Translations under genes and position numbers: made by a program | Shown here: piece by piece, positions 1 through 7,276 of the stretch | Layout: each line of letters begins with the position of its first letter | Numbering within the stretch: position 1 is the stretch's first letter | Assembly: GCA_023473405.1 (NCBI GenBank) | Contig: JAMCZD010000527.1 | Span: forward strand, 1 to 15,146 | Direction of reading: 5' to 3' | Source: Candidatus Omnitrophota bacterium | Lineage (GTDB): Bacteria; Verrucomicrobiota; Verrucomicrobiia; Limisphaerales; UBA1319 | DNA: 15,146 nucleotides | Notes under the pieces: generated by a model | The model's input: only the letters and a program-made list of their open reading frames with translations | Database searches by the model: none | What the model was told of the DNA's origin: nothing

Positions 1-202
1 CCAAGAGAAGACCGACTCCAGCGCCGATGGCGGCTCCCTCAGCAGTGTGTCCGCGGCCTTGGTTGTGGCCAATGACGCCCCCGATGATTCCGCCGACGGC
101 GGCGCCGCCGATGCCTTCGGAGGTAATGATCTGGGCTTGAGTGCTGGCGCAAGCCATGGCGAGCGCACCGACGACCGCGATCTTATTCGTTAGTCTTTTC
201 AT
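1..202 (-). CDS. Exported glycine-zipper protein (partial, C-terminus beyond left edge)
   Basis: The 67 visible residues start at ATG 202 and read off the left edge. Residues 1-23 form a signal peptide: a basic start (MKRLTNK), a short hydrophobic core (IAVVGALAMA) and a likely signal peptidase I site after STQA. Residues from about 31 are rich in small residues with GxxxG spacing (GIGGAAVGGIIGGVIGHNQG), the hallmark of glycine-zipper (YMGG / OmpA-like Gly-zipper) domains that pack as a membrane hairpin. Members are small envelope proteins, often associated with the outer membrane. A lipoprotein is less likely because the Cys at residue 18 lacks a good lipobox. The ATG lies 38 bp after the stop of the upstream receiver-kinase gene on the same strand, so co-transcription is possible. 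No clear ribosome binding site is seen. The exact role is unknown. Confidence 0.75.
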   Translation of the reverse strand, partial: MKRLTNKIAVVGALAMACASTQAQIITSEGIGGAAVGGIIGGVIGHNQGRGHTAEGAAIGAGVGLLL

Positions 203-240
203 AATAACTTAGCCATTAGACGCAGGCCGGATGAATTCCT

Positions 241-1551
241 TCAAGGAGATTCAGGAGCCATTTCGGAGGAAATGGGCTCCGCGACCACGGCGGGCAAATA
301 GAGGGTAAATCGAGTGCCGGCTCCCGGTTTGGTATGGGGCTGGATGCCGCCGGCCGCCTTCTTCGTCAAACGCGAGACAATGGACAGGCCGAGCCCGGCC
401 CCCTGGCAGTCCTGTTTGGTGGTGAAGAACGGTTCGAAAACCTGGGGAACGGCCTCGGGAGGAATCCCCGGCCCGTCATCCTCGACGGACAGGGCGAGGA
501 GAGGCGGGGTGTTGCGCAAGCCGTCGCGGTTAAGAAAAAGATCGCGGGGACCGTCCACAAACTGGGATAGAGACAACGGGGCGGCGAGCTGGCTGGCCTT
601 GACGTGGACTTGATGTGGTTTTTCCGAGCATTGGCAGGCGTTGATGGCCAAATTCAGAAGGATTTGCATTAGCTCGGTCCCGTTGATCTGGACCTGCATG
701 TCGGACGGCAACGACCGGATGACGAGCTGATGGTGGCGCGCGGCGGGATGGACGCGCAAGAGGTGGCCCAGATCGGAGAGGATTTGGTTGATTGCAACCG
801 TTGATTTTTCGGTTGGGGTGGGTTTGAGGAATCGCAAATAGCGGCGGGAAATCTCGATGCAATTCTTGACCTGGTTGGATATTTGAGTGAGCCGGTCTTT
901 CACGGAAGCCACGTCGTTTTCTTCCATCCGGGTCACTCTTGCCAAGTGATGATCGATCAAGGCGACGAAGCCCAAAATGACCGTCAGCGGACTGTTAATG
1001 TCGTGGATGACGCTGGCGTAAATCTCGCTTTGGGTTCGCAACATTTCCAATTGCATCTGCTGATTCCGAATCTCCGTCCTCAACTTATCGATCTTTTGGC
1101 TGTTGGCGCGGATTTCGTCGGCGATGGCGCGACGTTCCATCGCCGTCGCAACTGCGGCGCGCATGGACGCGGTGTCGAACGGTTTGTTGAGATATTCACA
1201 GGCGCCAAAATGGAGGGCTTGGCGGACAGATTCCAGGGACTCGTAGGCCGTGAGCATGATCACCTGGATATCGGGGTCCATGGCCTTGAGGCGTTTGAGC
1301 AGTTCGATCCCCGACATTTTGAGCATGCGGATGTCCAGCACCGCGGCATCGACAGTGCCTTCCCGGGCTAATTCAATCGCCTCGGGGCCGTCCTCGGCCA
1401 GCAGGATGCGGTAGTCATCCTCGAAAATGAAGCGCAGGGACAGTCGCGGGCCTTCCTCGTCATCCACTATCAGCAGGGTCCGCTGCCGCTCATGGGAATC
1501 GGATAGGCTCGGGAGCACTATTGCTGTTTCAATGTTGTCTGTGGTTTGCAT
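241..1551 (-). CDS. Receiver-histidine kinase protein, PhcR-like
   Basis: A soluble 436-residue protein with an N-terminal receiver and a C-terminal histidine kinase. Numbered from an upstream TTG at 1557 (subtract 2 for the ATG at 1551 used here), the receiver spans about 26-140 with acidic pair D32/D33, phospho-acceptor D75 (VLDIRM), T103 and K125 (NKPF). A coiled coil (about 145-180) leads to an H-box with phospho-acceptor H185 (VIHDINSPLTVILGF). The ATPase domain keeps an N-box (LLNLAINA), a G1 box (DDGPGIP), an F-box (FEPFFTTK) and a G2 box (GAGLGLSI), so it should be catalytically competent. There are no TM segments and no DNA-binding domain. This receiver-first architecture is that of Ralstonia PhcR. 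It is the fourth gene of the methyltransferase-led cluster, 51 bp after the preceding stop. The PhcR assignment rests on architecture and context; the receiver-kinase call is firm. No Shine-Dalgarno sequence decides between TTG 1557 and ATG 1551. Confidence 0.85.
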   Translation of the reverse strand: MQTTDNIETAIVLPSLSDSHERQRTLLIVDDEEGPRLSLRFIFEDDYRILLAEDGPEAIELAREGTVDAAVLDIRMLKMSGIELLKRLKAMDPDIQVIMLTAYESLESVRQALHFGACEYLNKPFDTASMRAAVATAMERRAIADEIRANSQKIDKLRTEIRNQQMQLEMLRTQSEIYASVIHDINSPLTVILGFVALIDHHLARVTRMEENDVASVKDRLTQISNQVKNCIEISRRYLRFLKPTPTEKSTVAINQILSDLGHLLRVHPAARHHQLVIRSLPSDMQVQINGTELMQILLNLAINACQCSEKPHQVHVKASQLAAPLSLSQFVDGPRDLFLNRDGLRNTPPLLALSVEDDGPGIPPEAVPQVFEPFFTTKQDCQGAGLGLSIVSRLTKKAAGGIQPHTKPGAGTRFTLYLPAVVAEPISSEMAPESP

Positions 1552-1602
1552 AGACAAATTTCACAAAAAACACCGGGTTTATGCCGCCGGGCGCTTGCCC
1601 CA

Positions 1603-2868
1603 TCAAGCTCCGGAAAGGAGCTTTTCCCAAAGGGCGTCATTGAGCACCACCTTGGCCAGGAAATCATCGCAGGTGTCTTTGAACCGGTGGGGTATGGGTT
1701 TTAGAGGCAGGGTAAAGAGAAAGGCAACGCCTTTGCCCGCCTCGCTTCGCACCTCGATGCTTCCGCCATGATGATACACGATAAAGTAGCAGGCCATCAG
1801 GTAAATGCCGAACTCCTGCGGGTTGTTCCCGCGCAGGTAAAACGGGTCAAAGATCGAGCGCAAGGCCTCCTGGGGCAGACCCGGTCCGTTGTCCTGAACC
1901 TCCAATTGAATGGCGCCATCGGGTTCGGACACGGACGGCACCGAGCGGATGCGGAAGGTGATTCGGCTGCCGGGGGGCAGGCTGACGGTCTCGTCCTTGA
2001 GCAGGAACTCGAACAGCCGGGAGAACTTGGGGCGGTCGACCGTCATCGGAGGCAAGTTATCGGGCACTTGATTGTCGATAGTGATATTCTTCTCGGCCAA
2101 CTGGGGAGACATTTGCTGGAAGGCCTGGCTGAGGACGGCGTCCAGTTTGACTTGCTCGGTGAAATTGAAGGAGACGTTGTTCGATGCGGCGCCCATGTCA
2201 TTGAGCAACTGAATGATCCGTTCCACCTGGGCCTGGACTTGAATATAGAACTCTTTCCAGAAGTATGGATTCCGCATCTCATCCAGGTTGATGTTTTCCT
2301 GGACCAACTTCGACGGGGCCAGGTCGAGGAAGGTGCGGACTGCCACCAGCGAGTTCCTGACGTAATGCCCGAGACCGGCGGCAAGGACGCCCAGGCTGAT
2401 GATGCGATCGGTGATCATCAGGTTGTGCAGAACCGACATCTTCTCCCTGAGCAATTGATCCCGCTCCCGCAGAACGATGAAGAATTCCAGGCCGCGTCTC
2501 AGGATGCTTTCCAGTTCGTCGGGGTCCCAAGGTTTGTTGATGTATTTGTAAATGGCGCCGGTGTTGACCGCCTGGATTGCCGCCCTGATGTCCGAATACG
2601 CGGTGACCAGGATGCGCACGATGCGCGGGCGGAGCTGGCGCGCCTTTTCCAGCAATTGAACCCCCTTTTCGCCGGGCATACGCTGGTCGGTGATCAGCAT
2701 CCCGATCTGATCCGCATGCGCCTGCATGAGTTCAAAACCAAGCTGAGCGTTGTTGGCGGTAAACACGCGAAACATATCGCCATAATTACGGAGGAAATAC
2801 TTGAGGGACATCTCCTCATCGTCCACGTAGAGGATAGCGTATTTTTTGTAATCGTAATAACTTTGCAT
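1603..2868 (-). CDS. Receiver plus degenerate histidine kinase protein, PhcQ-like
   Basis: 421 residues. The receiver (about 10-128) has D16/D17, phospho-acceptor D61 (LITDQRMPG), T89 and K112 (INKPWDPDEL), a sequence style typical of RpfG/HsbR-type receivers. A helical linker (about 128-155) leads to an H-box with H168 (AGLGHYVRNSLVAVRTFLDL) that is recognisable but not canonical. The ATPase domain keeps G1 (DNGPGLP, about 326-332) but the N-box reads LFEFLLKDETV (285-295), lacking the Mg-binding Asn, and the G2 position reads QEFGIYL (351-357) instead of GxGLGL. I infer weak or absent ATP binding, so the protein is probably a phospho-receiver or scaffold, not an active kinase. The start MQSYYDYKKYAILYVDDEE and the H-box resemble, from memory, proteins annotated as PhcQ. 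ATG 2868 lies 30 bp after the sensor-kinase stop. No DNA-binding domain is present. Confidence 0.82.
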   Translation of the reverse strand: MQSYYDYKKYAILYVDDEEMSLKYFLRNYGDMFRVFTANNAQLGFELMQAHADQIGMLITDQRMPGEKGVQLLEKARQLRPRIVRILVTAYSDIRAAIQAVNTGAIYKYINKPWDPDELESILRRGLEFFIVLRERDQLLREKMSVLHNLMITDRIISLGVLAAGLGHYVRNSLVAVRTFLDLAPSKLVQENINLDEMRNPYFWKEFYIQVQAQVERIIQLLNDMGAASNNVSFNFTEQVKLDAVLSQAFQQMSPQLAEKNITIDNQVPDNLPPMTVDRPKFSRLFEFLLKDETVSLPPGSRITFRIRSVPSVSEPDGAIQLEVQDNGPGLPQEALRSIFDPFYLRGNNPQEFGIYLMACYFIVYHHGGSIEVRSEAGKGVAFLFTLPLKPIPHRFKDTCDDFLAKVVLNDALWEKLLSGA

Positions 2869-2898
2869 AACGCCGCACTGCCGGTTGTTTTGTGATAA

Positions 2899-5571
2899 TT
2901 ACACCTTTCCTGGAAATGCCAAGGAAAATTCACAATATTTACCTGGCTCACTTCGGACGGAGATTTTACCGCCATGCTCCTGGATGATGCGGTAGCAGAT
3001 GCTCAACCCGAGGCCCATGCCTTCGCCGACATCCTTGGTAGTGAAGAACGGATCAAAAACCTTGTCCAAATGTTCTCGCGAGATGCCTTCGCCGTTGTCC
3101 CTGATGATAAGCTTGTTCAGTCCGGCCTCCTGTCGGCCCTCGATCTCGATGGTTGGCTGTTCCTGATCGAAGGACTTCTTGCGCAGGGCATCCAGGGAGT
3201 TCTGGAGCAAGTTGATCAGGACCTGGATCATGCGGTTGGGATTCCCGGTGATGGTCTGGTCGGGTGGAATCCGCCGTTCGATCCGCACCTTGTCCTTCCA
3301 CTCGTGACTCAGGAAGCGCAGGGCGGCTTCGACCGCCTGCTCGAGCTTGACCGGTTCGAGTTGTTCGGAGTTGGGATGGGTAAAGGTGCGCAGGTCTGAA
3401 ACGATGGTTTTGACGCGTTCGACCCCATCCTGCACGTCGCCAAGGACTTCTTCGTAATCGGCCACTTGATCGACAGGCAGTGTCTTAAGCTTGTTTTTCA
3501 AGAAAAACAATCCGTTCTTGATGTAATTGAGGGGGTTATTGATTTCGTGAATGATACCCGCGCTCAACCGGCCCAAAGAGGCCAGCTTCTCGGATTGGAC
3601 CAGTTGAGTTTCGGTTTCTTTGAGCTGTTCGAGGGTGGCTTCGAGGATTTGGTTTTGCCGGGCCAATTGGCGCTGCAATTGGTGGGACTCGACCAAGTTC
3701 TTTAGGCGCACGTGAAGTTCGGTTGTAGAGAACGGTTTGCTGATGAAGTCGCTGGCGCCGGCGGAAAGGGCGGAGAGCTTGGTTTCCTCGTCGGCGCGGG
3801 CGGTCAGCAGGACGAACGGGATATTCTTGGTGGCTATTTGCTCGCGCAGTTCGCGGCAGACCGCCATGCCGTCTTTTTCGGGCATCATCATGTCGCAAAG
3901 GATGAGGTCGGGCAGGAACTGCCGGGCCTTTTCCACCGCTTGCTGGCCGTCGACTGCTTCCAGGACCTGGAATTGGCCGCTCAATTGCGAGTTCAAAAAA
4001 CGCAGCATATCGGGCTCGTCGTCCGCAATCAGGACCTTGGGGAGGCGGTTATGCAAGCTTACGTCTTCCTGGCGCAAGGTTTCCCGCAACGGTGACAAGG
4101 AAGGAAACAGCTCCGCGCGCCGGTATAGGTTGGACAGCCATTCCTGCGAGTAAGAAGTCGAGCTGGGGGAGGCAACCTCGGCGGTTTGGTTTTTCGGGGC
4201 GATCAATTCGGGCGCCAGGGTAACCTGCGCCTTATCCTGGGGCTCGAGGTAAGGCAACTGGACGGTGAAAGTAGTTCCCTTCCCCAGGCGGCTGGCGACG
4301 GAGACAGTTCCGCCGTGTATCTCCACCAATTCCTTGACCAGGGCCAAGCCTATGCCTGTTCCTTGGTATTTTCGGCGGGCGGAGGAATCGGCCTGCCAGA
4401 ATCGTTTGAAGAGAAACGGCAGTTGTTCCTCCGAGATGCCCATGCCGGTGTCCTGCACCTGCAGCACCAACAGATTCTTCTGTCTCTCGGCGCGCAGCTC
4501 GACTGACCCGCCGGACGGAGTAAATTTTACGGCGTTGAACAGGAGGTTTAGCACGATCTTTTCCAGCTTGTCGCGGTCGGCCAAAAAGGTTCCCACCCCG
4601 TGGTTTACATTGGTGGTAAGGCTGAGGCGCTTGTCTTCGGCGACCTGGCGAACGGCGTTGCCCAGCCCCCGGACGAACTCCCCGCCGGCCACCGGTTCGA
4701 GCCGAACATCCATTTTGCCTGACTCGAGCCGGACGAGGTCGAGCAAATCGTTAATGAGTTTGAGCAGGCGCATGCCGTTGGCGTTCATGGTGTTCAGTAG
4801 ATCGGACGTTTCGCCGCTCGATGTATGTTTTTTGGAGTGGAGCAGTGTCTCCAGGGGCGCCAGCAAAAGGGTGAGAGGGGTGCGAAGCTCATGGCTGATG
4901 TTGGCAAAAAACCGGCTCTTGACCCGGTCCAGCTCGACCAGTTTGCGATTGCTTTCCTCGAGTTTCTGCCGGTTTTGGTCCAATTCAAATCGCAAGGCGA
5001 ATTCGCGGAACCGCATCCGGCTGTAGAAGTAGTTGCCGGTGATGATGAACACGCCGGTAACGAATAGGAAATAGAGATTATTGAAAAAAAGGCGGGGGAT
5101 TTGCCCCTGGCCATAAGCCCAACAGACCAACAGATACATGCCCATGGCCATCAGTATGACGGCTATGCTGTCCTGCAACGTCCACCGCAACACCAGGCCC
5201 GCCCCGAGAAGCACCAGGTTCAGCCCCGCGTAATAGGGCGAGCTCGGCCCCTCGGTAATGTAAATCATGCCCGACATGAAAAAGAGCGGCAGGGAAACTT
5301 CGACCAACCCGAGCGTGCGGTAGTGCTTCCGGCCCCAGGCCGTCAGCAACAACACCCAGACGCAGCCCAGCAGCAGTGAACACCAAATACGCAGCCACAG
5401 GAAAAACACCGTGTGCGGCGGGTAGACAAAGTAATCCAGGAAAGAACCGGCCGGCATGAACACAATGCCTAGGAAACAACCCACCTTATAGTTCTGAAGC
5501 GCCACTTCGCGTTCATAGTCTGCAAAGGCCCGCTGCAGCGCGGCGGATGGATTGTTCGATTGATCAGGCAT
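2899..5571 (-). CDS. Six-TM hybrid sensor kinase with two kinase cores and a receiver, PhcS-like
   Basis: An 890-residue membrane sensor. Residues about 25-185 contain six hydrophobic segments with short loops, so the signal is probably sensed in or near the membrane. A coiled coil leads to HisKA 1 with H227 (FFANISHELRTPL), then an HATPase with N-box LNLLFNAVKF, G1 DTGMGIS and G2 GTGIGLAL. A receiver follows at about 510-625 with phospho-acceptor D560 (LILCDMMMP), T590 and K612. After a second coiled coil comes an NtrB-type kinase: H675 (IIHEINNPLNYI), N-box LINLLQNSLDA, G1 DNGEGIS and G2 GEGMGLGLSI. Both cores look intact. In Ralstonia, PhcS senses the methyl ester made by PhcB; this is the equivalent position in the cluster. 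ATG 5571 overlaps the methyltransferase stop (ATGCCTGA), indicating translational coupling. A TTG at 5592 would add 7 residues but lies deeper in the upstream gene. Family is certain; ligand is inferred. Confidence 0.88.
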   Translation of the reverse strand: MPDQSNNPSAALQRAFADYEREVALQNYKVGCFLGIVFMPAGSFLDYFVYPPHTVFFLWLRIWCSLLLGCVWVLLLTAWGRKHYRTLGLVEVSLPLFFMSGMIYITEGPSSPYYAGLNLVLLGAGLVLRWTLQDSIAVILMAMGMYLLVCWAYGQGQIPRLFFNNLYFLFVTGVFIITGNYFYSRMRFREFALRFELDQNRQKLEESNRKLVELDRVKSRFFANISHELRTPLTLLLAPLETLLHSKKHTSSGETSDLLNTMNANGMRLLKLINDLLDLVRLESGKMDVRLEPVAGGEFVRGLGNAVRQVAEDKRLSLTTNVNHGVGTFLADRDKLEKIVLNLLFNAVKFTPSGGSVELRAERQKNLLVLQVQDTGMGISEEQLPFLFKRFWQADSSARRKYQGTGIGLALVKELVEIHGGTVSVASRLGKGTTFTVQLPYLEPQDKAQVTLAPELIAPKNQTAEVASPSSTSYSQEWLSNLYRRAELFPSLSPLRETLRQEDVSLHNRLPKVLIADDEPDMLRFLNSQLSGQFQVLEAVDGQQAVEKARQFLPDLILCDMMMPEKDGMAVCRELREQIATKNIPFVLLTARADEETKLSALSAGASDFISKPFSTTELHVRLKNLVESHQLQRQLARQNQILEATLEQLKETETQLVQSEKLASLGRLSAGIIHEINNPLNYIKNGLFFLKNKLKTLPVDQVADYEEVLGDVQDGVERVKTIVSDLRTFTHPNSEQLEPVKLEQAVEAALRFLSHEWKDKVRIERRIPPDQTITGNPNRMIQVLINLLQNSLDALRKKSFDQEQPTIEIEGRQEAGLNKLIIRDNGEGISREHLDKVFDPFFTTKDVGEGMGLGLSICYRIIQEHGGKISVRSEPGKYCEFSLAFPGKV

Positions 5572-7003
5572 GTTCAGGCTTGCGCACTTCAACGAAGATA
5601 TTGACTCCCAGCGCCTCGGCCTTGATGGTTACCATGTCCGGAGTAGCCGATTCCGGTATCAAGGAGGTCAGCAATTTCTTGTCACGGTATACCAAGTGCC
5701 ATTCCACCACGTATTCCATCCAGTTCCGTGACGGATTCGAGCTATCGACGTTGGTGGCTACCAGGAGGCCGCCGGGGGCTACCAGCTCGTAAAAAATATC
5801 CATCAGACGTTTGCAGATGCGGTCCGACAAGTAGTCGAACAAACCGGCGCAATAGACCAGGTCGAAGCTTCCAACCGGCATATCGGGATTGGGTTTGGAG
5901 GCTTCTTTAAGGATTTGATGGACCGATTTCTTGATCATCCGTACTGGAGTAGCGCGTCCGAGCTGCCGTTTTAGCTGTTCAAGGGTTTGGCCGGTGAACT
6001 GGAGGGTCTCGTCGTTGAAATCGAGCAAGTGGAACTCCGCCTGGTCGGCAATGGACCCCAGTTGGAGGAATCGCTGAATCTCCTGGGCGGGGCCGCAGCC
6101 GAGATTGAAAATGCGCGCCGGGCGACCGCGGTTGGCCACTCGGGTGGTTTCCTCGCGCAATACTTCGGTCAAGTAGCTGATTCGGTTGCGATGGGCGGTC
6201 ACCGGCGGAGTGTTCAGGAAAAACAGGTTCAGGATTTTGGCGAACAACGAACTGCCTTCCATCGGGTCGCGCAGCATCATGTTCACCATCTCGTAGTCCC
6301 CGGCGTAGCCCAGCGGCTTTCGATAGGCCCGGTAGCAAAACGGGGCGCACAAAACGACCGGGTGCAGTTGGCGCTTGACGTAGGTCCGGTGAGCCGGCCG
6401 CAGCTCTTCGACGATTGTTTCGCAGATTTCCTCGAACCGGCCAAAGACCGGGCTGAGCAACGGCAAAAACGGCTCTCGCAGGTTTTTGACTACCTCCTTT
6501 TCCGCGTCGATGCGGTCGCCGGCGGGTTGAGACCGGATGCTCAGTTCCACCTGTTCCATCCACCGCTTCAAGTCCACGAGCAAGCTCTGCATGTCCGCCA
6601 CCACCACTTTGAACTCGGGCGCCACCGTCTGTATCTTGCCCCATTCACGGATAAAGTCCCTGAACTCGGCCTGCAATCGGTCGCCGCGGTTCACCGGCGC
6701 AAACAGGTCCACGTCCAGCCAGGACTCGTCCAGAGTAGCTTCGCAGACCAGGACCAGGCCGGTGTTTACCAGGCTGCTTACCACGCCGCGTCCGGAATAG
6801 ACCATCCGGTCGTTCATGATGATCTTGAAATCGCTTAGCACCTCGGACAATTGGAGGATGCTATATGGATTGTAAACTTCGAAAGCGGCGGCAAAGCGGC
6901 TCAAGCGCAATGGAGTGGCGCGGACCTCGATGCCCTGGCTATTGCGGCAAACAATGAAACTTTCCTTCTCGCCGGAATCCGGCACGCTCAGCTTGTTATC
7001 CAT
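5564..7003 (-). CDS. SAM-dependent methyltransferase, PhcB-like, with extra N-terminal domain
   Basis: 479 residues. The C-terminal half is a class I Rossmann methyltransferase: motif I IFNLGCGPAQE (about 298-308), an acidic residue ending strand 2 at D328 (FHLLDFNDETL), and a strand 4 region GSFDLVYCAGLFDYLSD (378-394). Before it lies KPLGYAGDYEM (229-239) with AHRNRISYL (about 270-278), a signature I recall from proteins annotated as 3-hydroxypalmitic acid methyl ester biosynthesis (PhcB). The likely role is esterification of a hydroxy fatty acid to give a diffusible signal. Residues about 14-95 form a separate beta-rich domain, possibly a PilZ-like barrel without the RxxxR motif; residues about 110-200 are helical. 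The frame stays open up to TTG 7180, but ATG 7003 is chosen because GGAG lies 8 nt upstream and a promoter lies inside the would-be extension. First gene of the signalling operon. Methyltransferase fold is firm; substrate is inferred. Confidence 0.85.
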   Translation of the reverse strand: MDNKLSVPDSGEKESFIVCRNSQGIEVRATPLRLSRFAAAFEVYNPYSILQLSEVLSDFKIIMNDRMVYSGRGVVSSLVNTGLVLVCEATLDESWLDVDLFAPVNRGDRLQAEFRDFIREWGKIQTVAPEFKVVVADMQSLLVDLKRWMEQVELSIRSQPAGDRIDAEKEVVKNLREPFLPLLSPVFGRFEEICETIVEELRPAHRTYVKRQLHPVVLCAPFCYRAYRKPLGYAGDYEMVNMMLRDPMEGSSLFAKILNLFFLNTPPVTAHRNRISYLTEVLREETTRVANRGRPARIFNLGCGPAQEIQRFLQLGSIADQAEFHLLDFNDETLQFTGQTLEQLKRQLGRATPVRMIKKSVHQILKEASKPNPDMPVGSFDLVYCAGLFDYLSDRICKRLMDIFYELVAPGGLLVATNVDSSNPSRNWMEYVVEWHLVYRDKKLLTSLIPESATPDMVTIKAEALGVNIFVEVRKPEHA

Positions 7004-7011
7004 TTTTTTGG

Positions 7012-7015
7012 CTCC
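7012..7015 (-). promoter_or_regulatory. Shine-Dalgarno that fixes the methyltransferase start
   Basis: GGAG on the minus strand, followed by CCAAAAAA and then ATG at 7003 (8-nt spacing). It is one of the few clear ribosome binding sites in the window. It argues that the methyltransferase begins at 7003, not at the far upstream TTG at 7180. Confidence 0.6.
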
Positions 7016-7090
7016 GACCCGTTCCAGCCGGGAAACGCGCTTGGTTAGGGCACTAAACAGACTATGGCTAGACCGGGCAAACGCAGCTAA

Positions 7091-7118
7091 TTTATAATAT
7101 GCCTCTCGGAAAAGCCAA
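7091..7118 (-). promoter_or_regulatory. Sigma-70-like promoter of the signalling operon
   Basis: On the minus strand, TTGGCT (7118-7113) is followed after 16 bp by TATAAA (7096-7091). This predicts a start near 7084 and a leader of about 80 nt before ATG 7003. The -10 box matches the consensus at 5 of 6 positions and the -35 at 4 of 6. It is the most AT-rich patch of the divergent spacer. Prediction from sequence only. Confidence 0.4.
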
Positions 7119-7155
7119 GAAATAAAAAAGGACGCCGCGGACCTGGCTCGAACTA

Positions 7156-7171
7156 TGGCACGAGCTTGGCT
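7156..7171 (+). promoter_or_regulatory. Sigma-54-like -24/-12 promoter upstream of cstA
   Basis: TGGCACGAGCTTGGCT matches the RpoN consensus TGGCACG-N4-TTGCW at all but one specified position and has exact GG-N10-GC spacing (GG 7157-7158, GC 7169-7170). The predicted start is near 7182, leaving a leader of about 95 nt to cstA ATG 7277. Sigma-54 control would require an enhancer-binding protein; none is encoded in the window. The site also contains part of a TGGCTCGAA direct repeat (7144-7152 and 7167-7175), so a chance match cannot be excluded. Confidence 0.35.
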
Positions 7172-7276
7172 CGAAAGCATTTCAATCGCCTTTCGGAGCG
7201 TCCATCCACGTTTTGTCTCACACCCTGGTGCGGCCCGGAGGCATTTTTTGATTCCCCAAATCCGAAATTGATGTAA

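Noticed and set aside
1558..1602. Possible terminator between the two receiver-kinase genes (CCGG pairs followed by a T-run on the minus strand)
   Set aside because: The stem is only 4 bp with a long loop, and the genes seem to belong to one transcript.
1768..2895. Long plus-strand open frame (375 codons) opposite the PhcQ-like gene
   Set aside because: Antisense shadow of a well-supported receiver/kinase gene. Its composition has no domain pattern and arises from the GC-rich third positions of the real gene.
7004..7180. N-terminal extension of the methyltransferase to TTG 7180
   Set aside because: GGAG sits 8 nt before ATG 7003, and the extension overlaps a promoter-like -35/-10 pair and the candidate cstA promoter. 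Its sequence is not domain-like.
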